Source of the DNA: SpSt-28 sp036824555
Lineage (GTDB): Archaea > Aenigmatarchaeota > Aenigmatarchaeia > CG10238-14 > SpSt-28
Direction: 5' to 3'
Length of the DNA: 21,373 nucleotides
NCBI GenBank assembly: GCA_036824555.1
Contig: DAISZX010000004.1
Coordinates: 1-21,373 of the forward strand
Every line of letters starts with the position of its first letter. The first letter of the stretch is position 1. Under the pieces are notes generated by a model. It was given only the letters and a program-made list of their open reading frames with translations, was not told the DNA's origin and ran no database searches. This document shows positions 6,599 through 14,287 of this stretch, piece after piece. The position numbers and the translations under genes are program-made.

Positions 6599-7012
6599 TA
6601 TGAAAACCTTTAACTGTTTAAAAGTGAATATATCGAGGTTAAACTTCAACAAGCTTCATAGAAGGTTATAAAATGATTAAGGTTCTAAATTTAATTTTAT
6701 CTTTTATTTTTATGACCTTTCATAAACAGATATACATCTCTTTAAAATTCTTAATTCTAATGTGATCTCCCATTTGTTACAATACTGATAAGCTAACCTC
6801 CAAATAAATTTTCTCCTCTGATACCTTACTACAAAACTCAGTTTTAAACAAATTTTAATCTTCTTTCTTTTTTCTAAAGCTTTTCATTAATTTTTGAAAC
6901 TTCTCAATAAATTCTGAATCTTTACACTTATTTCTGAATTCTCATAAAAATTTCTAAATCTTCTCATTAATTTAGGTATTCTCTTAAATATTTCAAACTT
7001 CACATAGAAATA
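6549..7012. other. 464-base gene-free AT-rich region
   Basis: No credible coding frame is present. The longest plus-strand ATG frame noticed, at 6600, has 23 codons. The region holds the 3' arm of the inverted repeat above, a small palindrome TTTATG-n6-CATAAA (6709-6726), and a degenerate 20-base periodic array (6860-6999) reaching almost to ATG 7013. A TATA-like TTAAATAT (6984-6991) inside the last repeat unit lies about 26 bases before that ATG. No tRNA, C/D-box pair or CRISPR-like structure was seen. Confidence 0.7.
6860..6999 (+). repeat. Degenerate 20-base tandem array (seven units), iteron-like
   Basis: Units begin at 6860, 6880, 6900, 6920, 6940, 6960 and 6980 with an exact 20-base step. 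The hand-made consensus is CTTCTCATTAATTTCTGAAT. Matches out of 20, counted by eye, are about 13, 17, 18, 16, 13, 17 and 11 for the seven units. The right half (AATTTCTGAAT) is best conserved. The step is close to two helical turns, so any bound protein would sit on one face of the DNA. The array ends just before the promoter of the wHTH-DP1 genes. Confidence 0.6.
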
Positions 7013-7240
7013 ATGGGAAGAACACCATACAGACATTTTTTTCACCCATTGCTTCTTAGCGTACTAGATGCACACATACCACTAAACATAGAAGCCATAA
7101 GGAGAGCGGTTTCTATAAAAATCGGTAAGGATGTGAGCTGGAATACCGTTAGGAAATATTTAGAGGAGCTCGTGAAAGAAGGTAAAGTTGAGAAGGTTCA
7201 AGCAGGGAAAATTTTAATGTACAAGAAAAGAATTCAATAG
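7013..7240 (+). CDS. Small winged-helix DNA-binding protein
   Basis: The protein has 75 residues, nearly all one winged-helix domain. The N-terminal helix is FFHPLLLSVLDAHIPLNIEA. The recognition part is KDVSWNTVRKYLEELVKEGK, followed by a basic wing (KVEKVQAGKILMYKKR). Its basic C terminus suits DNA binding. The ATG at 7013 is about 26 bases downstream of TTAAATAT, pointing to a leaderless start. Its stop codon is 2 bases before the ATG of the DP1-like gene, so the pair is almost certainly one operon. Position next to the 20-base array makes self-regulation through those repeats a reasonable guess, not shown by sequence. Confidence 0.7.
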   Translation: MGRTPYRHFFHPLLLSVLDAHIPLNIEAIRRAVSIKIGKDVSWNTVRKYLEELVKEGKVEKVQAGKILMYKKRIQ

Positions 7241-7242
7241 GT

Positions 7243-8202
7243 ATGGAAAAGAAAGAAATTATAAAACTTTTCTTGGAAAATGAAATTCAGTTAACACCCA
7301 GCGCTCTAGATCTAATTTTCCAAAATCAAGAGACTATAGATAAATTAATTAGTTATGCCAAGCAGAAGAACATTCTAATAGTTGACGAAAAATTCGTAGA
7401 GGAATTTTTAAGCACTCAAAGAGCTAAAGGTGGTATTAAGATTGAGATCCTATACCCGGAAGAAGTTTCTGAATTTTCTATAGACGATGTTGTGAGGATG
7501 ATGAAAGAAAGGTTTCAAATTCTTTCCGAGATTCTACAACAAAACAACAATATACAAAATCTTACATCATTATCTCGAGTTAAGAGATTGAAAGAAGGTG
7601 AGGAAACAACGGTCATTGGGATGGTTAAAGATAAAACTACATACAGTGTTTTGTTAGAAGATCTAACTTCTCACGAGACAATACAAATGGACGCAAAGCT
7701 TGTAGATAAACTTTTTTATGATGATGTAGTAGGCGTTAGAGTGAGAAAGGAAGAGGGAAAGTTGATTGGAGATAAAATATTTTTTCCATCACTTTCTTTT
7801 TTTAGAAAACCTAAGATGTTGGAGGTGGATTTAAAAATATCAACGCAAGAGATAAAACTAACATCGAACGCAATTCCAATTGAGAAAAAAGAGGTTATAA
7901 GAGTTTTGCTAAACGATTTTCAAATTTTTCTTCTTGACGTATCTATCATCGAAAAATACAGGCGTGGGAATGAAGGCGAAATAGATGTTTTGATATCTTT
8001 AATAGAAAGAAGACATTTGAATCCTTCTTTTTTCACTTCTCAGAAAATTTATAAAAGAGATTTATTTCTAGTTGATGAAGTTCCAGACGCTTTGATCGTT
8101 ATTAATACAAAATACACACTCTATAAGCCATATAAGGGCATACATGTCTTCTTCTTACCAGAAGGGAAAACGCTTTCTTTGAAAGAAAAGAAGATAGAAT
8201 AG
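7243..8202 (+). CDS. DNA polymerase D small subunit (DP1) relative lacking the exonuclease core
   Basis: The 319 residues align by eye with archaeal PolD small subunit DP1. The N-terminal helical domain contains QLTPSALDLI (16-25). An OB fold runs from about 108 to 190, beginning SLSRVKRLKEGEETTVIGMV and ending KIFFPSLSFFRKP. The characteristic DP1 C-terminal segment has RRHLNP (256-261) and LVDEVPD (276-282), then YKGIHV (297-302). Between about residues 198 and 210 the chain jumps from the end of the OB linker to the segment that normally follows the metallophosphatase core. DxHxGS, GDxVDG and GNHD are absent, the AHG site reads LDV (231-233), and the GHxH site reads INTK (287-290). DP1 is usually 450 residues or more and is the 3'-5' proofreading nuclease of PolD. 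This form could act only as a scaffold, as B subunits do in eukaryotic polymerases. PolB follows 62 bases downstream. Confidence 0.8.
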   Translation: MEKKEIIKLFLENEIQLTPSALDLIFQNQETIDKLISYAKQKNILIVDEKFVEEFLSTQRAKGGIKIEILYPEEVSEFSIDDVVRMMKERFQILSEILQQNNNIQNLTSLSRVKRLKEGEETTVIGMVKDKTTYSVLLEDLTSHETIQMDAKLVDKLFYDDVVGVRVRKEEGKLIGDKIFFPSLSFFRKPKMLEVDLKISTQEIKLTSNAIPIEKKEVIRVLLNDFQIFLLDVSIIEKYRRGNEGEIDVLISLIERRHLNPSFFTSQKIYKRDLFLVDEVPDALIVINTKYTLYKPYKGIHVFFLPEGKTLSLKEKKIE

Positions 8203-8264
8203 TATAGCGAAAATATATTTTTCACTCTACAAAAGTTTTTTAATGAATTCTCAATAAGAATGAG

Positions 8265-10994
8265 ATGAAGGTTGAGTTCCAATTATTGGATGCAGACTAC
8301 GTAATTATGAATTCCTTTCCCACAATTAGATTGTTTGGAAAAACGAAGGAGGGAGAATCCGTTTGTGTTCTATATGAAAACTATTTGCCATACTTCTACT
8401 TTATACCAAACAAACCCATTGAAGAAATTGAAAATATCTTGAGGAAAGGATTCGGAGGTCTAATAGTTAAGGTTGAGGAAGTTGAGAGATACGAATCTAT
8501 TGGATATAGAGAAAATAAAACCAAAATGATTAGAGTATATCTTTCAGATCCATCAAAAGTCCCAAAAGTTAGAGAATTTTTGAATTCAAATAATTTAGCT
8601 TCGAAGATTTTTGAAGCTGATATTCTTTTCAAGTATAGGTTTCTCTCCGATTTTAACATGTTTGGTATGAGATGGTATAGTGTTGAGGGGAAAGAAATAA
8701 GAACAAATGGAATAAAAGCCAAAGTTATTATTGCTGATAAGATTGAAGAATATGAATATGATGCAAACGCTCCCTTTAAAACACTTTCTATTGATATTGA
8801 GACTACAGCCAAAGAAGGGAAACCCAATCCGAAGAAGGATAAAATCATAATGATAAGCCTTGCCTTTAATCCTCCATATAATGGTATTAGTAGCTTAGTT
8901 TTGGTTGCTAGACCTGTCAAAAATAATGGTGGGATTAAAGCTTTTATTGATGAAAAGAGTATGTTGGAAGAATTGATAAAAATTATAGATGTCTACGATC
9001 CAGATTTTATTGTTGGTTATAACATCAATTCTTTCGACCTACCATTTCTTCTCAAAAGGTTTGAAGAAAACAAGATATTTCCATCTTTAGGGAGGACAAA
9101 CGATAAACCATTACTTTCCAAGAAAGTGGGAGATGATAGATACAGGAACCACATATTGGGAAGAGTTATAGTCGATGTTTATGAGATAATTAAGGAGGCT
9201 GCGGAGAAAGGTCTTATAAGGCTAAAGAGATATTCGCTTGATGAAGTTGGTAAGCTACTCGTTGGGGAAGGGAAGATAGATATAACACATGGTCAGATAG
9301 GTAAAATTTGGGAGAGCAGAGATGAGGAAGAAATGACTAAGCTTATAGAGTATTGTAGAAGGGATGCAGTTTTAACTTTAAGAATATTTTCGGAGAAAAG
9401 ATTGATAGAAAAATATATTGAGCTCTCGAGAGTCTGTGGATTATTACTACAGGATGTTTTAGATGAGGGTGAGGCTGCTAGAATAGAGAGCCTATTGTTA
9501 AGAGAATTTAATAAGAGAGGGTTCGTTCTTCCAAATAAGCCGGATGATAAGGAGATGTTAAAGAGGAAGGAGGAAAGGGAGGTTAAGGGTCTAAAAGGGG
9601 CAACAGTTTTAGAGCCTAAAGTCGGTTTATATACTACTCCAGTTGTTTACTTAGACTTCAAATCAATGTATCCAACAATCTACATAAATTTTAATATTTG
9701 CCCAACCACGTGGGTTATAGACGACAGAGAAGAAGTTATCGTTTCGCCTTATGGTGCAAAGTTCATAAAACCAGAGATAAGAAGGGGAATAATACCTCAA
9801 ATTGTTGAATTTTTAATCAACGAAAGGGATAGGGTTAAGAAAGAGATGAAAAAAGAAAGAGATGAGGAGAAGAGATTTCTTTTAGATGCCAAGCAAGAAG
9901 CCTTGAAGAGAGTGGCCAACGCATTTTACGGTTACACAGGTTACGTTAGAGGTAGAGTTTATGTACTGGATATAGCTAACTCGATAACTAGCTATGGAAG
10001 ATATTTTATCGAAACTACAAAAAAACTTGTTGAGAAGGCGAATAAGGACTGGGAGGTAATATACGGAGACACAGATTCGATAATGGTTAAAATTAAGGCT
10101 AATAGCATAGAGGAAGCCTTTGAGATAGGAAAGGAGATAGAAAAAACGATAAACGATTACTATCAAGGAAAGATAACGGTTAAGATTGAAAGTATATTCA
10201 AATCCTTTCTAATAATAGCTAAAAAGAGATATGCTGGTGTTGCTGTTGAAATTGAAGATGGAAAGCTAAAAGAAAAGGTGGTTATGAAGGGAATCGAAAC
10301 TGTCAGAAAGGATTGGTGTGGTTTAACTGAGAAAGTTTTGGCTAAAGTACTTGAGTTTTTGTTGAAAGATAGAAGTATAGAGGGTGCTTTAAATTATGTT
10401 AGAGGTGTCATTAGAGATTTGGAAGAAGGGAAGGTGAGTATAGAGGATTTGATAATAACTAAGAGTATATCTAGAAACCTTCACGAATACAAAGGAGTAC
10501 AACCTCATATTGAACTTGTTAAAAAGATGATGAAGAGGTCACCAGAGAAAGTTCCTATGGTTGGTGATAGGGTAAATTTTGTAATAGTTGCTGGTCCGGA
10601 GTTGGTTTCAAAAAGGGCTGAGGATCCAGAATATGTTTTGGAGAAGGGGCTAAAGATTGATACAAAATACTATATAGAAAATCAGATTTTACCACCAATT
10701 GAAAGAATTTTTGAAGCAGTTGGAATCAAGAAAAACGCTCTATTTTCCAATGGCAAACAAATGAGTTTGAGTTCTCTAAATGCATATAGAAGTGAAGTGT
10801 TGAATGAAGATAAAAGAGACGCTTTACTTTCTAATGAGGAGAAAAAGATCGATAGATTTGAGAACTTTGTGTGTCAAAAATGTGGAAGAATATATCTTTC
10901 TATTCCTTTTTCTGGTAAGTGTTATGAATGTGAAGGTAAGGTTATGTTTAACCTTAACGGATTCTTATTCCAAACAATAAAGAAAAGTATTTAA
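8265..10994 (+). CDS. polB: B-family DNA polymerase with 3'-5' exonuclease
   Basis: The 909 residues carry every expected motif. The exonuclease motifs are I DIE (177-179), II YNxxxFD (Y252-D258) and III YCRRD (Y363-D367). The polymerase motifs are A DFKSMYPTI (D464), B KRVANAFYG (K548-G556) and C YGDTDS (600-605). A KKRYAG thumb motif follows. Both activities should therefore be intact: replicative or repair synthesis with proofreading. The C terminus has a four-cysteine module (C870, C873, C886, C889; CxxC-x12-CxxC) likely to bind zinc, reminiscent of the C-terminal modules of eukaryotic B-family polymerases and of some archaeal PolBs. There is no intein. ATG 8265 is chosen because the one 5 bases upstream meets a stop at once. 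A TATA-like AAATATATTT (8211-8220) lies in the short gap after the DP1-like gene. Confidence 0.97.
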   Translation: MKVEFQLLDADYVIMNSFPTIRLFGKTKEGESVCVLYENYLPYFYFIPNKPIEEIENILRKGFGGLIVKVEEVERYESIGYRENKTKMIRVYLSDPSKVPKVREFLNSNNLASKIFEADILFKYRFLSDFNMFGMRWYSVEGKEIRTNGIKAKVIIADKIEEYEYDANAPFKTLSIDIETTAKEGKPNPKKDKIIMISLAFNPPYNGISSLVLVARPVKNNGGIKAFIDEKSMLEELIKIIDVYDPDFIVGYNINSFDLPFLLKRFEENKIFPSLGRTNDKPLLSKKVGDDRYRNHILGRVIVDVYEIIKEAAEKGLIRLKRYSLDEVGKLLVGEGKIDITHGQIGKIWESRDEEEMTKLIEYCRRDAVLTLRIFSEKRLIEKYIELSRVCGLLLQDVLDEGEAARIESLLLREFNKRGFVLPNKPDDKEMLKRKEEREVKGLKGATVLEPKVGLYTTPVVYLDFKSMYPTIYINFNICPTTWVIDDREEVIVSPYGAKFIKPEIRRGIIPQIVEFLINERDRVKKEMKKERDEEKRFLLDAKQEALKRVANAFYGYTGYVRGRVYVLDIANSITSYGRYFIETTKKLVEKANKDWEVIYGDTDSIMVKIKANSIEEAFEIGKEIEKTINDYYQGKITVKIESIFKSFLIIAKKRYAGVAVEIEDGKLKEKVVMKGIETVRKDWCGLTEKVLAKVLEFLLKDRSIEGALNYVRGVIRDLEEGKVSIEDLIITKSISRNLHEYKGVQPHIELVKKMMKRSPEKVPMVGDRVNFVIVAGPELVSKRAEDPEYVLEKGLKIDTKYYIENQILPPIERIFEAVGIKKNALFSNGKQMSLSSLNAYRSEVLNEDKRDALLSNEEKKIDRFENFVCQKCGRIYLSIPFSGKCYECEGKVMFNLNGFLFQTIKKSI

Positions 10995-11028
10995 ATATTA
11001 AAGTGTAAATAACTAATCATAGTTCTCG

Positions 11029-11655
11029 GTGATCTTCTTGGGGGAAAATAGTGTAACAGTCAAGAAAACAGGCACTACGACTGTAGGAATAATATGTAAA
11101 GACGCTGTCGTTCTAGCGGCGGAGAAAAAATCTACTTTAGGTTATTTAGTTGCGAGCAAGGAGAGCAAGAAGATATTACCTTTAGATACTCATATAGCAA
11201 TGACGATTGCTGGAGCGAGTGGTGATGCTCAAGTTTTAGCTAGATATTTAAAGGCCGAATTTAAGCTATTTGAGATAGAGCACAGAAGAAAGATTACAGT
11301 TAAAGGTGCAGCCGTTTTATTATCAAACATACTACAGAGTTCAAAGTACTTTCCATACTACGTTCAACTTATAATCGGGGGAGTGGATGATTTTGGTCCA
11401 CAGATTTTTGATTTGGATGCTATTGGTGGAATAGAAGAGGTTAAGAAGTTTACATCCACAGGTTCCGGCTCACCTATTGCTTTAGGTGTTTTGGAGGACC
11501 AATATAAAGAGGGTATGAGTGTGGAAGAGGCAAAAGAACTGGCAAGGAGAGCAATAAAGGCAGCGGTAGAGAGAGATATAGGCTCAGGTGGAAGATCGAT
11601 AGATTTTGCTGTTATAACAAAGGATGGTATAGAAATAGAAACTTTACCACTTTAG
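11029..11655 (+). CDS. psmB: Proteasome beta subunit
   Basis: This is the catalytic subunit of the archaeal 20S proteasome. It starts at GTG 11029 and has a 15-residue propeptide ending in KKTG. Cleavage before TTTVGI exposes the catalytic Thr (residue 16). In mature numbering the expected active-site residues are present: Thr1, Glu17 (AAEKK) and Lys33 (SKK). STGSGSP and ERDIGSGG complete the usual site. GDAQVLARYLKAEF is the typical archaeal helix after the TIAGASGD loop. The length of 208 residues is normal. It follows polB by 34 bases and precedes fttA by 20 bases, so cotranscription is likely. An alpha subunit is not in the window. Confidence 0.96.
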   Translation: MIFLGENSVTVKKTGTTTVGIICKDAVVLAAEKKSTLGYLVASKESKKILPLDTHIAMTIAGASGDAQVLARYLKAEFKLFEIEHRRKITVKGAAVLLSNILQSSKYFPYYVQLIIGGVDDFGPQIFDLDAIGGIEEVKKFTSTGSGSPIALGVLEDQYKEGMSVEEAKELARRAIKAAVERDIGSGGRSIDFAVITKDGIEIETLPL

Positions 11656-11675
11656 AGAATATATGGTAGTTTGGC

Positions 11676-13535
11676 ATGGAAATTATAGAAAAAATAAAGG
11701 ATACATTATCGAAGGAGAAAGTAAGTAGAGTAGAGTTTGAAGGTTCCAGGATTATAGTTTACACTAGGGATTTGGAGTTTTTTAGGTCTAGTGAGGAAGT
11801 AATCAAAAATTTAGTTTCTACCATAAAGAAGAGGGTTGAGATTAGGGTAGAAAAAGAGTTGTTAATGAAGGAGGAAGACGTTAAGAAGAAGATACTTGAA
11901 ATTGCGCCGAATGATGCTGAGATAAAGGATATTGTTTTCGAGAAGGAGAGAAGCGTTGTAAACATTTATGCAAAAAAGATTGGATATGTAATAGGTAAAG
12001 GAGGAGAGATTGTAAAGAGGATTAGAGAAGAAACGTTGTGGCAACCTAGAATCGAGAGAGCTCCTCTTATTGAGTCCAAGGTTGTAGATGGAATAAGAAA
12101 GATGATGCATGAGGAAGTTGATTTTAGAAAGATATTTCTCGATAAGGTAGGTAGAAAAATATTTAGTAATAGAGAGCTAGATAGGAAGAGAATAAGATTA
12201 ACGTTTTTAGGTGGCGCTAGAGAGGTTGGCAGGTCTTGTATGCTCGTTGAAACACCAAAATCGATGATATTAGTAGATGCTGGTATAGTTGCTGGAGGCA
12301 ATAATGGATATCCGATGTTGAACGTTCCTGAGTTTAACATAAACGAGATAGATGCCATTGTAATTTCTCATGCTCATTTAGATCATGTGGGATTCGTTCC
12401 AGTTCTCTATGAAATGGGTTATGATGGTCCATTATATCTAACACAACCTACTTTAGATTTGGCTACTTTACTTTGGTTGGATTATATAGAAGTGATGCAA
12501 AGAAGCTCCTTTAAACCTTTATTCACTATAAAAGGTGTAAAAGAAGCCGTGAAAAGGGCGATAACTTTAGATTATAATGAGGTTACAGACATCTCACCTG
12601 ATATAAGATTAACATTTTACAATGCCGGACATATTCTAGGTTCGGCAATAGTTCATTTGCATATCGGTGACGGTTGGCATAATGTCGTTTATGCATTGGA
12701 CCAAAAATTTGGAAAAACTAATCTTTTAGACCCAGCATATACGAACTTTCAGAGAGTGGAAACTCTGATAATAGAGTCTACCTATGGAGCAAAAAGTGAT
12801 ATAATGCCTCCTAGAAAAGAAGTTGAAGAGCAATTTATGCAAGTAGTGAATAAGACAATGGAGAGAGGAGGAATTGTTCTGATTCCTAGCTTTTCTGTAG
12901 AGAGGGCACAAGAGGTCATGGTAATTTTAGTTAAGAACAACTTTCTATATCCAATATACTTGGATGGAATGATTTGGGACGCGAACGGAATTTTTACGGC
13001 ATATCCAGAATATTATGGAAGGAAAATGATGAAAGAGGCAATGAGCGGTAAAGACCCATTTTTGTCGCCAATCTTCAGGAGAATTTCTTCTCAAACTGAA
13101 AGAGAAAAGGCGTGGAATGACAGACCTTGTGTTATTATCTCGACTAGCGGAATGTTGAATGGTGGACCGGTTTTAGAGCACTTAAAGCACTTGGCTGAGG
13201 ACGAAAGAAACACGTTAATATTTGTTGGATATCAAGCTGAAGGTACTCTAGGTAGAAAAATTCAAAAGGGATGGAAAGAGATTCCGATTGAGGAAAATGG
13301 AAAGACAATAATTTTGAAAATAAAGATGGAAGTTTACACTGCTGAAGGATTAAGTGCACATTCAGATAGAAGACAATTGTTGGCTTATATAGGAAATCTC
13401 TCTGCTAAACCGAAAAGAGTTTTTGTTGTACATGGTGAGGAAGAGAAGGCAGTTTCTCTGTCGAAAGCAATAGAAAAAATTTTCAAGATTGAAAGTTATG
13501 CTCCAAGGAATTTAGAAAGCTTACGAGTAGCTTAG
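11676..13535 (+). CDS. fttA: Archaeal transcription termination factor FttA (aCPSF1), KH/metallo-beta-lactamase/beta-CASP ribonuclease
   Basis: FttA is the archaeal CPSF73-like nuclease that cuts nascent RNA and terminates transcription. The 619 residues show the N-terminal KH domains, with the GxxG loop at IGKGGE (106-111). The metallo-beta-lactamase core follows with FLGGAREVGRS, VDAGIV and the HAHLDH signature (232-237). The beta-CASP part includes IESTYG, IPSFSVERAQE and STSGMLNGGP, and the protein ends with SAHSD and VHGEEE. All zinc-ligand motifs appear intact and the length is typical. It lies at the 3' end of the polB-psmB run. The gene ends in an 83-base gap with a TATA-like stretch that serves the next gene. 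Confidence 0.95.
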   Translation: MEIIEKIKDTLSKEKVSRVEFEGSRIIVYTRDLEFFRSSEEVIKNLVSTIKKRVEIRVEKELLMKEEDVKKKILEIAPNDAEIKDIVFEKERSVVNIYAKKIGYVIGKGGEIVKRIREETLWQPRIERAPLIESKVVDGIRKMMHEEVDFRKIFLDKVGRKIFSNRELDRKRIRLTFLGGAREVGRSCMLVETPKSMILVDAGIVAGGNNGYPMLNVPEFNINEIDAIVISHAHLDHVGFVPVLYEMGYDGPLYLTQPTLDLATLLWLDYIEVMQRSSFKPLFTIKGVKEAVKRAITLDYNEVTDISPDIRLTFYNAGHILGSAIVHLHIGDGWHNVVYALDQKFGKTNLLDPAYTNFQRVETLIIESTYGAKSDIMPPRKEVEEQFMQVVNKTMERGGIVLIPSFSVERAQEVMVILVKNNFLYPIYLDGMIWDANGIFTAYPEYYGRKMMKEAMSGKDPFLSPIFRRISSQTEREKAWNDRPCVIISTSGMLNGGPVLEHLKHLAEDERNTLIFVGYQAEGTLGRKIQKGWKEIPIEENGKTIILKIKMEVYTAEGLSAHSDRRQLLAYIGNLSAKPKRVFVVHGEEEKAVSLSKAIEKIFKIESYAPRNLESLRVA

Positions 13536-13618
13536 CTTAAGTTTATATGTGATTTAGAAGTAAATTAGAAGTATCTTATAGCAATGCTCAAATATAGGTA
13601 TCTTTATAAATTAAATTA

Positions 13619-13933
13619 ATGAATATTACGAATAGGCTGACTCACTATGCTGATGATTTGGGTTATCTCATTGCGTCTTCAATATCTAGAAAGGTTTTGT
13701 ATGTTTTAAGAAATGGCTATGAAACACCAACTAACATCTCAAAGGTTCTAAAGATATCTCTTTCAAACGTCTCGGCAAAATTGAAGGAATTGAATAAAAG
13801 GGGTTTAGTTGTTTGTATAAATCCGGAGAGGAAAAAGGGAAGAATTTATGTAATAACTGAAAAGGGAGAGCTTTTGTTAAGAAAGTTACCAAATGGTTAT
13901 AAGTCAGACATCAACTTAGAATATGAAGAGTAA
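13619..13933 (+). CDS. Winged-helix transcriptional regulator, ArsR-like
   Basis: The 104 residues begin with a helical DDLGYLIASSISRKVLYVLR segment. A classic winged-helix follows: TPTNISKVLKISLSNVSAKL is the helix-turn-helix, KELNKRGLVVCI the third helix and first strand, and RKKGRIYVITEKGELLL the wing. It fits small archaeal ArsR/MarR-type regulators. No metal-binding Cys/His cluster is seen, so a metal sensor is unlikely. A TATA-like AATATAGG (13591-13598) lies about 25 bases before the ATG. The 3' end overlaps the Hjc-like gene by 11 bases, so the two are translationally coupled and the regulator may control that nuclease. Confidence 0.75.
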   Translation: MNITNRLTHYADDLGYLIASSISRKVLYVLRNGYETPTNISKVLKISLSNVSAKLKELNKRGLVVCINPERKKGRIYVITEKGELLLRKLPNGYKSDINLEYEE

Positions 13934-14249
13934 ATCTAAGGGATATAGAGTTGAAAGAAAGATAAGATTAAAAATGGAAGAAAGAGGATGGATTGTTATA
14001 AGGTCTGGTGGAAGCTTCGGCAAAGCTGATTTAGTTTGTATAAAGGATGGAAAATGTATATTTTTTCAGGTAAAGTCTACTAACAAAGAGAAGCTCTATT
14101 ATAATGGCTACATGGAAGAAAAACTTGGTGGTTTCCCTTTTTTTGTTATAGTTGATTTCGGTCATGGTGATATTGAAGTTTTTAAACCAGAAGAAAGTTT
14201 GGAAAGAGGGAAAGGAATTCCTATTGAAGATTTTCTTAACCAAGCTTAA
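13923..14249 (+). CDS. Hjc-like Holliday junction resolvase / PD-(D/E)xK nuclease
   Basis: The 108 residues match the small archaeal resolvase fold. The N-terminal KGYRVERKI gives the first acidic residue (E11). RSGGSFGKADLV carries the GS element and D36. FFQVKST gives Q49-x-K51. Hjc normally has E-x-K at this last position, so the site is a QxK variant, which is known in the broader PD-(D/E)xK group. The C-terminal FFVIVDFGHGDIEVF strands complete the fold. Hjc cuts four-way junctions in recombination and fork restart, which suits a window that also encodes Hel308, RPA and RadA. A related junction- or mismatch-type nuclease is the alternative. The start overlaps the upstream regulator by 11 bases. 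Confidence 0.8.
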   Translation: MKSKSKGYRVERKIRLKMEERGWIVIRSGGSFGKADLVCIKDGKCIFFQVKSTNKEKLYYNGYMEEKLGGFPFFVIVDFGHGDIEVFKPEESLERGKGIPIEDFLNQA

Positions 14250-14261
14250 TACACGCAAGTA

Positions 14262-14269
14262 TTTATATA
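14262..14269 (+). promoter_or_regulatory. TATA box of the CBS-domain gene
   Basis: A perfect TTTATATA is centred about 22 bases before ATG 14288. That is slightly close for a leaderless start at this ATG and would fit TTG 14294 (28 bases) better. Either start keeps the whole first CBS domain. Confidence 0.65.
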
Positions 14270-14287
14270 GGTAGCTCGAATAATATT

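Noticed and set aside
6860..6999. Possible CRISPR array
   Set aside because: Units abut with no unique spacers, are only 20 bases long and are degenerate. No cas genes are in the window.
8396..8920. Minus-strand 174-codon frame inside polB
   Set aside because: It is antisense to conserved PolB exonuclease coding sequence, with no recognisable domain; the codon structure belongs to polB.
10866..10994. PolB C-terminal Cys module as a separate small zinc protein
   Set aside because: The frame is continuous with polB and no start or ribosome site precedes it.
11966..12358. Minus-strand 130-codon frame inside fttA
   Set aside because: It is antisense to the KH and metallo-beta-lactamase region of fttA, which is strongly conserved. 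No start signal is seen.
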